From the NCBI RefSeq assembly GCF_000003195.3, contig NC_012878.2:51398629-51462628 (forward strand): DNA of 64,000 nucleotides, in the 5' to 3' direction. A program made the translations under genes and the position numbers. The DNA is from Sorghum bicolor. Lineage: Eukaryota; Streptophyta; Magnoliopsida; Poales; Poaceae. The notes beneath the pieces were generated by a model. The model was not told where the DNA came from and searched no databases. It was given only the letters and a program-made list of their open reading frames with translations. Below are positions 33,346 through 45,530 of this stretch, in pieces. Within the stretch, counting starts at the first letter, position 1. Each line of letters begins with the position of its first letter.

Positions 33346-35219
33346 ATAACTAACATGAAAGAGGTAATTTTGTAGACAGCTGTTTTGCTTGATACAGATG
33401 GCTGAAGTTGTCTGCCAAGTTCTGCAACCTTAACGGATACGCCACCGGTACCCTAAACAGCCGAGTACACTCTGCACACATACAATCAGGTCAAATTATC
33501 GCCCTGTCCCCTACACATTTATTTCATCGCTTTTCTATTTGCTTTTATTATAACCGGCAAGATGCACCTAGAGAATGCAATGATGTTACAGTGGTCGGCC
33601 CTTGTCAGTGAGCAAAGGAAGGCATATATACTTTCACTCTTTGGCAACAAAGTTAGTTTCTCAATCTACTTTATTAAATGGATCTCTGGCACTTATGAGT
33701 AGTTCTTTAAAATGTGAGAAAATAAGAGATTTGGACTAATTTACTGGTTCAAACAAACGCAAAAATGGGATAGAATGATTAGTGCAAAACTAAGTTTAGT
33801 GTTAAGGGTTAGTAACAATGATTTGTTTTATTTTTTTGCTTAGGAGGAACAAGCAATGTTTGTGTTATTTTCGTCATCTTCCTTGCTTGTCCAGAGATCT
33901 CATGGACACCATTTTTTCTTTTGTTTCTCCCCACCAAATTTTACGCCTGCGCCTAGCTCCACGAACGGAGGATCCATTGCAGGAAATGGCTAGCTAGGCT
34001 CCATTTTTTTTCTCGATTTGAGAAGATTTTTTATTCGATTTGGGTGCTCTTAGTTCTATTTTGATTTGTCACAATCCCTTGTGCAAAGTCCAACAACAAG
34101 TAAGTAGCTGGGGATTCTTCCGATTATGATTGGTAATGAGATGACACTAACCTGCCCTGTTTTGCTGGGAGTTAAATTATATTAAACTAATTTCCCACCT
34201 AGAATCATGCTTTTGGTTCAGTCCTAAAGATATACAATCATGTATTCCACTAAGTTGATTTATTTTGCCATCATGTTGGTTTACTTTGCCCTTTGCCAGT
34301 TAAAAAAACAGTGTCGATTTACTGATGTTAGATATGTTGCATATAAAAATAGTATTTGAATTGTGGCAGCAGACAAAAGACATTGCTAAAAGAAATTTTA
34401 ATTGGCAAATGAGACATGGTTCATATTATGTCAGCTTGAAAGAAATACAGTATTTCCTCTCCTATTTATCTTAGACTAATGTGTCTTTATTAATATTTCA
34501 TTTGATAAGTTAACAATAATACCAAAATAAACGCGTGGAGAGAGCATTTAAGTACAGTGAAACCAAAAAAGACACTTTGAGCTTGATGCTCACATTTTTT
34601 TTTGCAGCAAACCATATATTCAGTGATTAAATTAGTAATGCAAATTGCAGTGCAGCTAGGATCGTCTAAATATTTCCAAAATTGAAGGGTTAGGCTACAA
34701 ATAATCAAATTCTACTCACAAGAGAAAACTTATAGTAGTATTCCAAAATTAAGGGTTCAGGCTAAATATATTCCGAAACTGTGGGAACCACGCCTCAAAA
34801 TTAGTTTTCTGCACCTATTTTTCAAGTTTTTGTAGATGATTTTTTTTTGAAAATGAACTTCCTTTTCAAGTTGAACAATACTTCAAAGCTGAGCAACATT
34901 CTGACTTGTGATGAAATTTATATCAGTAAATCCTGCATCTTGATGAGTAACACCATCAAGCTCCACGTTTATCCATGCCACACCTAGAGTTCAGATGGTC
35001 GCTGGAGGAGATGCTCTTGGCAACAATACAACACTCTTGATTCAGTAAGTACCACTAAGCCTGTACAATTTGTTTGTGTGATTATTAAAACGTTGGTGTT
35101 TATTCACACATCTTAGTGCTTTTGGTTTGTTATATACCTATGGGCATCATTGAAAATTTTGAATTTGGTAATTACACTACATTATACAATTTGTAGAGTA
35201 TCAGTTTGTTCTCCACTCA
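33346..35219. other. Intergenic, no gene recognised
   Basis: AT-rich sequence downstream of the Sec23-like remnant. Short gene-like patches (for example 33400-33610 and 34950-35045, the latter ending in a possible GTAAGT donor) could be further pseudogene debris, but I could not match them. Confidence 0.4.
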
Positions 35220-36143
35220 TCTCTATTATTTGAACCTATAATGCTCTATTGGCTACTGCTATGAAACTTGAACCTATGACGATTATGAAGTCTTAAGTTA
35301 GGACCTACTTTACTCATCGTTGTCACCCAAGGAGCAAGGTCTGGAAGTAAACATTTGCGGAGCTGCTGCTAAAGATTGATCAAATACAACTACTAACATT
35401 CCAAAAAATGTCTGTGCAAACTACAGCACCTGCATTTAGAAAGCTGCATCCTGCATGTCACTGAAGCGTGTTGCCTACGGCGTGATGAGAATATATGATG
35501 AGGAAGAAGGATACGATGGTGTACGTGTTTTTTTATAAAAGGCATAACTTGAGAAAACTGTACGCAATTGTAATTATGCATAGATCAAACAATTTAGGGT
35601 TTTATGGATTAAATAATTTGAAGGGAGATTATAATGAACTTGACTATCATGACCACTTCCTTTAATTTGAACTTTGTGCTTGTATTATGTGTTCAGTGTC
35701 CTTTCTTCATGCAAGTTTGGTTTGATACTTTCATGTAAAATTGGTGCTTATACATCTAAAATGTGGCTCGAAACAATATGTTGCTAAGATCAAGTATATT
35801 ATAGTGTTTCTTGAGAGTATGTAATTTTCTAGGCACCACCTAGAATATGCACATTGCAGTATTGAACCTTCTTGATTTGTTTTATATGGATATTTCCCCC
35901 TAAAGAAAGAGTAGTGGCTTTTTCGACAGTTCTGTTTTGGTGGTGCCTAGATCTTGTTCGCTTGGCTAAAAAGCCATCATTGCATGGTTGGCAGATTGCC
36001 AGATTCAGCAGATACGCTGAAGCGAATCAGAAATCAAATATTTTGATGAAGACTAGAAATTTAGCATATCTTAGCATACGATCTATGTGTTTTTAGTATA
36101 AAAGTTTAATTGTCCCGTAGCAACGCACGGGTATACTACCTAG
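35220..36143 (+). mobile_element. Probable non-autonomous Helitron
   Basis: The right end has the Helitron hallmarks: a hairpin CCCGT-AGCAACGC-ACGGG (36114-36131) followed 12 nt later by CTAG (36140-36143), then T as target base. This end matches the usual grass Helitron terminus. The proposed left end TCTCTATTATTTG at 35220 follows an A, as required for insertion between A and T, but is less certain. No Rep/helicase is present. Confidence 0.6.
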
Positions 36144-37139
36144 TTGATGGAAAAGCTACAAGAAGAAACTCGGTTCCGGCCCAGGGGATCGCCAACGCCC
36201 CAAGCCCCAAACTGACGAACGGGTGCGTGCGGAGTGCCTGGGCCGCCTGCTGCTGCTGCGCCTTCGCCTGTTCCCTTCTTGTCTGCACCTGGCCTGGGGG
36301 ATCGATGCAGGATTTGCAGGACGCAGCAGTGCTGCATTTGGCTGATGACTGTGTTCGGGGCATGCCAACCATCTTCCCGACACTCAATGATGATGCCGCC
36401 GTGCCGCTTCAGAATCGGGGACGCAGCTACCATTCTGCCGGTCCAGACCCGCCATGATTCAGACAAACTGAGCATGGCCTCATCAAGGGGAGTCGGGAGT
36501 GGAGGGGGCTCCATGCTTCAGGTGCCAAATGTTGTCTAGCCCTGACTGAACCGAGCGCATGAAGATGGTTTGGTCACCACTCACCACAGGTGGACAATCA
36601 AAGCTGCTGCTGCTGCTACTGCTAGCAGGCGCCAAGCTTCCACAATACGGAGTAGGTTTCAAAACAAAATCAAATATGCATGCGGCATGCCTGCCCCTTA
36701 GAAATGCAAGAAATCCCAAGCTCAACCAATCACAGGCTTACAAGCAGATTTATCAGGCAAGATCACGAGATGCACAGCAAACAAACTGAAACAGATAAAG
36801 TCTTAAGCATACCAAGGTTGTTCTTATGTAGATTATTAAATAAACTCCAACAGGCAAAGTACAACATAACAGTAACACGACATAGTTTAGCCTTCGCTGT
36901 CCATAAAAGACTCTTGTTTAAGGTCCCATAAATTAAGCATGTACAGTTCCTATCAAGCTACTGAAGAATTTAGCATTTATTCCAGTCATCTTGATGTCAG
37001 TAGCAATCTTGTATGTATTTTCATCATTACAGGTAGGATACTTCAATATAAGAGAAATCATTATTAAAAAAAATAGGGCTCTGCTCGAAGGCCAGTAGCC
37101 AAGCCAGATTAAATATACCTGCAGTGATGCGAACCTGTC
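36144..37139. other. Downstream flank of the coiled-coil gene; unassigned frames
   Basis: Between the Helitron end and the stop codon of the coiled-coil gene. From 36144 to about 36540 the base composition is gene-like and minus-strand frames of 75-124 codons overlap, one with a Gln/Ala-rich helix followed by a hydrophobic segment (FVSLGLGALAIPWAG). I could not assign a gene. The rest would include the 3' UTR of the coiled-coil gene. Confidence 0.35.
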
Positions 37140-40100
37140 CTATGAATTGCTTGAACTAAACAGAACCTTCAGGTTGTTTATATCCTTTTGAACATCCTTA
37201 TATTCCGAAATCATGTACCGTAGCTCAGACTCCAGAACTGCAGCAGTCAAGAACACATGAGGCTAAACTTTAGGTAGAATATATACGGTAGTCGATTATG
37301 GTAGTCAAATGTACATCCGAATATAATTTGCAGGTGTTAACTTGAATGGCAAGTTATTAACAGACCAAATGTAGAGTACACAAGGATATGAAACCTTGGA
37401 GCACTGTTGGTACACACGTCATATAGTTAATTTGTAGTTGAAAAAATACGTAAGTTTTTTGCTGCTATGGAAAATTTAATTTCTTTGCTTGACCTATAAA
37501 TTCTTCACTCCACATTTTTCTTCCCCTTCAGCTTTACCATCTTTCACTATGTTGGCAAAGCTCCATGAGACAATGACTAAAGCTCTTATCTCAGAGCCCA
37601 ATTTCACCATCAAAGCATACCAGTATCTTCCTGCTTCTGAGGACATCTATGAGTCCTCATTCTTCTTGCCATCTGACAAGCAGCTACCTTGAACAAACAA
37701 ATGACCAAAGTGCAATCATTGACCTGCGAGATCCATGGCATTTTACTAAGTTCACTCTCCTCACCCAGGCACCCAGATGGCTTGCCCAATCCTACAGGAG
37801 CCTCACAGCTGCCGAACTGACCAGCAGCATCTTGACTGAAATATGAAGCCAGGGCTTCAGAGTTGCCACAAACCTTCAGACTACCTAGAGGGGAAGAAAA
37901 TCCAATTAACACCTCCTCACCTTTCGACCATAGATGTACTAGTTAGACGTCATGATGTTCGGTTGAATAATATCAACAACCTTGGTGGCTCATGTCATGA
38001 TCAAGTAGAATCCAAGCAACAGTGTGTGCATTCGGTCTATATTCTGAGGGTATAATATAATGCCCCCCAAAGGAAAATCTGACAAACCCCTCTTAGTCAA
38101 ATGAGTTTGGCCTTGACACAAGGGTAGGGAAAAAACAGAAACGTGAAATTCAGTTGCAAGGTTAAGGATTTGGATTTGGGAAGTTGTTAGCGACTTAGCA
38201 GTAAAAAAAATCAGAATTTTATAACAAAACAACAGTTGATAGTCAAATAACTAGCTATTTCGTCTATGAACTAGTGAACATATATGAGCTTCACTAGATT
38301 TGTGCACAGAATAGGACACAAGTTTAATAACCTTTTGTTCTCTCCTCAAACAAGAAAATTGATTGGTAGTATAAGTGATTGAGCCCCATGAAACAATAAA
38401 TTCTGAGCCACAATAACTAGAAAACAGATCAAATATATTTAGATGGTTATCACATCTCACCCTAGATATCTTATAATAACTAAAAGGCACAGATAAAATC
38501 ATGGAAATTCCAGAAAAGTTCAAAACATTGCACACTCAAATTATCAGATGACCAAAAAATGAATCACTTGTTAAAGCTGGTGGCCACAATTGAATGAAAT
38601 GAAAGAAATACAACTAAATATTGTGATTAAATCCCCTAAACATGTTGCTTACAAATCTCTCGGTCTCGGATTCATGAAGCAGTGGATCAAGCTAGCAAGC
38701 AAGGATGGAGCAAAGGAGACGGTGATGGAGAAGCTGATGGAGGGAATGGTGTGCTGGTGACCTGTGCTTGAGCATACCTAGCGTTCTGTAGATGTTTCTA
38801 AGTTGCAGGCCAGGCGCTTCCTTTTGAATCCTCTTTGGGTTTGAGTAGTTGTCAGGTTTGGAAGTTTGTGTTCCTGTAATAAGGGTAGGAGTGGTTTTCG
38901 AGTTGACTGTGACTTTGACAGTTTGGTTTTTTAAATCCTTTGTGAAAACGTTCATTGTAAGCCAGTATCCCCGGCAAAACTTCTGTTAAGCTTGCAATAC
39001 AAGCTGGGCGTAAAGCCTCAGGTCTAAAGAAAACAACTAACATATAGCAGAACGTTGGACACAAACAAAATGCATCAGTAAAACAAACTTGAATGTAAAT
39101 AACAAAGTCTAACTTTTCAGGTTTAAAAAAACTTTTACCACTAACCTGAATTTTCTGTATTTACTTCCTCAAGAATCTCTGCAATGTATTCCGTAGAAGA
39201 ATTATGTACAGTGTTTATCTTCATTTTCAATTTCGCACTTTCATCCTCCAGTGAACTTTTTTCATTCAGTAAGAGAACTAAATCCTCACTCGAACTTTTG
39301 AGCATATTGGCTTGAAATCCCATAGATTCATTGATGAATTTTTCCCTGACAACACAGAGCATCAACAGTAAGGCAATACATACAAAAACTCCATCCTGGA
39401 ATATAAGGCTTACATGTATTTCAAAATTCAAACTTTGCTATCTTTGACTAATAATTAACCCAATCATATGAAAAGTTTATATTAAAAAAGTAGTTAAATT
39501 AGATCTGTATTTAGAAATACTTCCTAATAAAGTAATGATCAGACTTATGTTCCTATAAATTATATATTATAAGAGAAATTACAGGACATAATATGTTTTT
39601 GAAGAGCGCACTAAGTCAAATCGCGCCTTATATTTTGTGACGGAGGGAAACAAAGCAAACATATTTGCACTCAGTCTTTAAAGTTTACAGAGTCCACTCC
39701 AATTAAATATATTCAAAATATGTCACTGTAGTGAGAGTCAAACAACAATAATTTCAAATCAAGGATTCATACTTGTCCATCTTACACACTGAAGACTTCA
39801 AAAGGGGTTTCAACTAAACAAGAAAATGTTTCATAATCCAATATTAAGGCACAATTTTTCAAGATGATTCTGTGCACAGTAAAGCCTAAGAGGTCTGTAG
39901 TAGTTTGAATGTGAACCATACATCTTATCAGACAATCTTTTTCGAATCCTATCCTGAGCAACTTTCTGGAACTCCAAATTTCCCTCAGCCACTTTAAGAA
40001 AATCTGATTCAGCAGCTGTTTAAAAAGTTGAAGACAGATTATTGAAAGAAAATCCAAAGACAATTGCAAGATCCCAATATTAAGATCATTCACCACAAGG

Positions 40101-43002
40101 TATATCCAACAGAAAGATAAATGACATCCCGAAAAAAGTCCAAATTACTCCCCCCACGCAGGAAAGTTGCTCGGCTAACTCCGTAAACTAACTTTGTGTT
40201 CTCTCTCGATCTTCTGATTGATCCAATCTACCACTTAACAAGATTTCTTGTTTTTGTTTCTTAACGTACAAGTTGAGTTTTAAGTTCAAATTCTGTAGGG
40301 TGGTAGAGAATATCATAACTTACATTAGAAAGATACATTATGAATTCCGCACTGAGCTACAATATTAGCAACAGACTAGTCACCGGTCCACAGTAGCAGC
40401 AATAGTAGAATTTCAAGACTTGAATCACTGAAGACTACCATGTAGCTACTGAACAAAGATGGGCATGAATAGAAAACTTGAACCCGAGTCATTGCATCAA
40501 CTAGATTGATTCTCTTCCGCACGGTTGAGAAAAGGCCCCGAATCTCAGCTATTCAGGATGTGTAGCTAATAGCAAGGATGCTCCTGTAGGCACCCGTGTA
40601 TTATGCTGCAACCATCAGTGGACCATGCATTTCACTGAAAATTGCACAGCGAGTGGCTTATTTTTATGAGGGGAGTTGAACTCAGGATGGACATCGTATT
40701 CCCTACCAGGCTACCACTGTGTTGCGTTCAAAAAATTCCCTACCACTGTGCTACATACACCTTTTAAACATGAATATAACATAATACGTTGTCTATAAAA
40801 GAAAAAAGGCAGCCCCCTTCTTCTGATATTAACGGAAGTTTAGAGAGCATGCAACTCTGTTTCAAAGGCATCGCCTAGGCATCCAGGTGGACCCATCTCG
40901 CCTTGGGGGTCTAGTTACACCTTGTTGCCTAGGCATCACCTAGGTGATAAGGTGTACCCAGCTTGCCTTGTCGCCTTTGAAACCATGGCATGCAGTAAAA
41001 CTTCTCTACCTTTCACCAGTGGCTATAAGAAAAGCTCTTTGTTTAGTCATGTTAAACTGTTAGTCGCAATACTTGTTGTGAAAAGTAACATTACTTTTTC
41101 ACTCAAATAAAAAGTAATAATTGAAGTCGCATGTTGCCCATGTCAATTGTGCAAAACATCTTGGTGAACACAGGAAGTAGCATTTTAGGAACTGTAGACC
41201 TATCTTTGTTGAAAAAATGACATAGATACAGGCACGTGAAGGAAGGTTGGCCAACAATGAGAAAACATTAAACATACAGAATTATTTTTCCAAATGTGTG
41301 CAATGCTAAAAATGGAAAACAAAGGAATAATTACCAGCCACTTGGATAAGGCCATTGAGTTCAAACTCAGTAACTGATACTTCTTTTGTCAACTCAGACT
41401 CCTTGTTGAGATAGTGCTTTTCGGTTTCAGAATGCTGCACTATCTCTGATTCTATTTCCCTGGTCTTTTGTATGTTTCGTTCAATCTCTTCATTGACCTA
41501 ATTCAGGGGATATAATGAATGTTACAGCATGGTAAGTGTCAAAATAAGTTGAATATAAAAACCAAGCATGTATTCCCTCTGTTTCAAAATATAAGGTGTG
41601 GTTTGACTTGGTGCATTCCCGAACACTGTAACTAGGCCACTAATATATCTTGTTAGTTCATAACTATAAGATCAATACCATACGAAAGGGCTCTGAAATA
41701 TGAATCCAATGATACTAAAGTTGTATTCCACAATCAGAAAAATTCTAAAGTTAATTTTTGGTCAAATATTTTAGAATTTGTATCCCAAAAGGCGTGCAAG
41801 ACTTATAAGAAGAAACGGAGGGACTATTCAACATGGATCAAGAAAATAGAAAATACAGCTCTCTACAAGCAAGTCATTACTATTAATTCACAGCAAGAAG
41901 CTGTACATTTGCTTTCATAGAAACAATACAACACACACCACATCAGTTATGCTTACATCATACCATTCATATTGGTGTGGCTTGTGCTAAACTCAGATGA
42001 TTTATCATAATGGCACAAGCCCCATCATCCATGCCAGCTGTGTTACATTATATTCACAAAACAGAAAGGACCAGATGACTCTCCTTCTAAAGCATAACAT
42101 CATTCAGTTTGTATACATGAAAACATAATCACTCAGGACGACATGATACAAGGTAAAGCATGAGCAAGACATGCTCAATCAGATGCACCATACATAGGAC
42201 AGTTAACAATTTGATCATCCATTCACATGCAATTTTTGAGCTGTCCAGTTTGTAGTTTGATTACCCATTCCCATGCACTGAGCTGTATGTCACTTCAGCA
42301 ATGACTAGAAACTTAATGGTGGAACCAAAATTTTCATTTTAAAACATAATCTTGTGATTAACAAGCAAACTAATGTGACCCACAAGGCTTCCCTTGAATG
42401 CTAAATGAAAGTATATGATATGACACCAATCATATCACCAAAAATGTTCAATGCACCAAACATGCCTAGGCAAGGCAATTAGGTGTTGATTAGATAGCTC
42501 GATTTTATAGCAGCATCAGAATCCTGAAAATTGATACAAGTTTTCAACGGCAAAGTAATACTTAGCATCCACCAAAGGCATCACGGCATGTAACACCAGA
42601 CAGCAGAGATGTCAGATGTACACAACAGCTAAAAGGCAGCAGCAAGCAGATGTAGCTGGATTCAACTCAACTGAAGTCTGAACTCTCAAATACTACCCCA
42701 AGACCCCCAACCCGTTTCTCTGCAGCTCGAGTCGAGTCCAAACCCTAACGCAGTTGACACTCGCTGGTGGAGGTTCCAGCAGACCCCACGCGAGGCGATT
42801 CATCCAGGAGGAGTCCAGCAGGGCCGGGTTGGGCGGCGCAGCGACGTCACTGCCCCTTCAACCCTACACCGGCGAGCAGAGAGAACGGAAGCACACAAGT
42901 GTAGATAAGAGGGGAGACTAGTGGATGCTAGAGCTAGACCTTGTCGACCATGTCCTTGAGGGAGGAGATGTGGCGGAGGATGGCGCCGGAGTCCTCCGCC
43001 AT
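37140..43002 (-). CDS. Coiled-coil protein of unknown function
   Basis: Six exons on the minus strand: 42940-43002, 41335-41497, 39917-40015, 39786-39813, 39146-39345 and 37140-37237, giving 216 residues. I built the model from splice consensus and phase. The start MAEDSGAILRHISSLKDMVD is followed exactly by a donor, and each later exon stays open with matching phase. The fourth exon is only 28 nt and is needed to keep the phase between its neighbours. The protein is highly charged and helical with heptad-like leucines (EEIERNIQKTREIESEIV; LLLNEKSSLEDESAKLKMK; VLESELRYMISEYKDVQKDI), so a coiled-coil structural protein is likely. I recognise no named family. No signal peptide or membrane segment is seen. 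Long introns contain MITEs; the micro-exon is the least certain part. Confidence 0.7.
41573..41824. mobile_element. Stowaway-like MITE in coiled-coil gene intron 1
   Basis: Starts TTCCCTCTGTTTCAAAATAT and ends ATAAGAAGAAACGGAGGGAC, flanked by TA (41571-41572 and 41825-41826). It lies 76 bp upstream, in gene orientation, of the second coding exon. Confidence 0.78.
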
Positions 43003-43054
43003 TGTGCAAGCCCAAGGCGGCGGCCCTGGACTGAGTTCACGCCGGGCGAGAGAT

Positions 43055-43270
43055 AGAAAATTTTTCAGATTATCAGTCACATCAAATCTTTAGACGCATG
43101 CATGAAGTATTAAATATAGACAAAAATAAAAACTAATTGCACAGTTTGATTGAAATTGACGAGATAAATCTTTTGAGCCTAGTTAGTTTATGATTGGACA
43201 ATATTTGTCAAATACAAACGAAAGTGCTAATATTCCTATTTTGCAAAAAAATTTGGAACTAAACAAGGCC
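43055..43270. mobile_element. Truncated Tourist-like MITE at the coiled-coil gene 5' end
   Basis: The right end AATTTGGAACTAAACAAGGCC is complete (to 43270), but the left terminus is missing and the element begins abruptly about 50 bp upstream of the ATG at 43002. The body matches the copy at 28052-28280. It must form part of the gene's leader or core promoter. Confidence 0.82.
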
Positions 43271-44306
43271 TTGATTGGTTGGGCCGGGTGGCATTTGGTT
43301 CAGCGAGTGGTAACGCAAAGGAATGAAATCGAATTACACAATGTTTGATTGTGATCTTTATTTTGAAAATAGAAATGGAAACAGGTAATAGCCCCTCTGC
43401 CCCTAAATAAATAGATTACTATAAAAAAAATTATCTATAAATAAATCAATCTTAGGAGGGCAAATAGTTTAGCGATATTTTTCCTTAGAGTTCTCTTATA
43501 TCTATTACCGCTCTCAAATTCCCCTAGTTGGATGGATGTAGTAAAGCTATAAATGTCACACAACTAGAGTAATCATCAATAAGTATGCAACTATTTTAGT
43601 TAATGAAGGATAGTATGGACCTTTGACATACTAATTTGTCCTAAACTTGCTAGAAATCTATTTATTCCACAGAGAGAAAGTAAGAAACAAACATGTGTAA
43701 TGGTATCATATACCCTTTATATTGGAGTTGCAATGGGAAAATAATAATAATATGATAATTTAAATTTTAATATATGTTGTGACACAATATTTTGTTGGTA
43801 TCCAATCGTTCACTATTACATTAGACCACTATATCTAAAAATGTGTAGCTAAAACAAGGTAATCATGTCATTTAAAAAAAATGAAGCAATTCTAAATTAT
43901 GTTCAAACCTTCAATGTGTTTTTATTATTTAAGTATTAATATGGCAGAGCAGCCAAACTTCAACTTTAACACATGTGACGATAGACTATTGGTTGTCAAA
44001 GTGTTAAGGAATTTTAGAGAATAGTAGTTGTGCGGATTGTCTATCTCACACTCAAAACTATGGCACACCATCTCGTCTCTTTGAAAATGATCTATCATCT
44101 TAGTGTCAATCATGTTCTCTTCCGTTGTTCCGTAGATCGTGAGGTGATGTTTTCCTTTGACATATTTTTATTGAACTTAGAAAAATGAGATTTATATTAG
44201 CATATTAAGATCGTTGCCTTCCCCCACGTGTTATGCATATTTGAAACGATCTAGAAACCGAATAGAGGGGTGAATGTCAGCTGTCACTAAAAATCAAAGA
44301 CACTAA
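43271..44306. other. Intergenic, no gene recognised
   Basis: AT-rich upstream flank of the coiled-coil gene. Around 43275-43400 a stretch resembles the start of another grass MITE (GGGTGGCATTTGGTTCAG), without a visible partner end. Confidence 0.4.
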
Positions 44307-44585
44307 AGGTCTGTTTAGATTTGACATTTTTTGGCCTAAAGAGAAAAAATTTTGTGGAATTGGGGCCTGGGAACTAAACGGGGCCAAAAAATTTTGGGGC
44401 AAAAATTTTGGGCTGCAACTATGCACGCACTCCCATAGAAGCCCACCAATGACAACTGCAAATGCATGCAGCCCAAGTTGTATGAGAAAAAAATTTGCCA
44501 AACTAAACACCTAAAATTTTTCACGTGTTCTGACCACAAAAATTTTTACCACTTTGGCCAAAAAATTTCAAATCTAAACAGGGCC
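44307..44585. mobile_element. Tourist-like MITE (TCTGTTTAGATTTG ends)
   Basis: Starts AGGTCTGTTTAGATTTGACA and ends TTTCAAATCTAAACAGGGCC, with TAA at both sides (44304-44306 and 44586-44588). The body contains repeated AAAATTTTG motifs. Confidence 0.85.
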
Positions 44586-44680
44586 TAACAAATTTGATTA
44601 GAAACACAAAATGATCCCTAATAATGCTACTTCTAGGTAGAGGTTTGTGTCATAGGCAAAAGCAAGCAATTCAATCCTAG

Positions 44681-44720
44681 GAAAGTAACACAAAGTAAGT
44701 GAAAGTAACACAAAGTAAGT
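44681..44720 (+). repeat. Perfect 20-bp tandem duplication
   Basis: GAAAGTAACACAAAGTAAGT at 44681-44700 is repeated exactly at 44701-44720. Confidence 0.95.
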
Positions 44721-45306
44721 GTAATAATTGAAATCAATTCAAGATATACCACACAAGATGAATTTTTGTGGTTTTGGTGACTTGTCTGTCATCCTTAATT
44801 AATCTATGTTGAGGTGAGCTCTTCGCTCATCGCTCTTCTATCAAGTTTGCAACAATGCAAGATTGTCTCCGTACCTTAAGCTCTTGATCTTGAGCTTGAT
44901 AAAACAACAGTAAGCTACACAATACTATAGGGCCTAGTATATATTAAAAACACAAGTCGTATGTGACCCGGATTTATGACACGTGCTTATACGAAAGAAC
45001 AACTGACATGCAGCGATACTACATAGTCCGATTTCAAGTTGTATTAGGTTGAATGCAAAGCACATACACATTTGGTAGTATATATTAAAAGCACATCTCC
45101 TATAATATAGGTGCCTAAAGCGAGATGGATTTCACACATTATTTCTCCTTGCGCCACTCTTGGTTTCGGTTTGGGAATTGCTACGGATCTAGAAAGGGAC
45201 TTAGGGGGAGGCAAGCTGGCAGTCTAAGGCATGGGCGCCATGGCCAATGCATGGTTAGCATGGCGAGGGACACTGGATGCAAGCTCCACGATAGGGCTGC
45301 TGCTAG

Positions 45307-45530
45307 TAAGGATGAAAATAGAACGAAAATATTTCGAACCGACCGCTTTGTTTTCTATATTATGATAACATTTTCTATATTATAATACTATTTTCGAATT
45401 TTATCAAATATTTCAGTTAGTTTCATAGTCATTTTCAACCATTTTTTGTACTTTTAATTGCTAAAATGTAGAAATATCTCGAACCGGCCGTATTTATTTT
45501 CTATATTATAATTCCGTTTTTAACCGTTTC
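45307..45530. mobile_element. hAT-type MITE, right end broken
   Basis: Starts TAAGGATGAAAATAGAACG and shares the body of the element at 15349-15595 in inverted arrangement (TTTCTATATTATGATA, ATTGCTAAAATGTAGAAATAT). The right terminus stops near CCGTTTTTAACCG without the final ATCCTTA, and no matching 8-bp duplication of the left flank GCTGCTAG was found. Confidence 0.75.
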
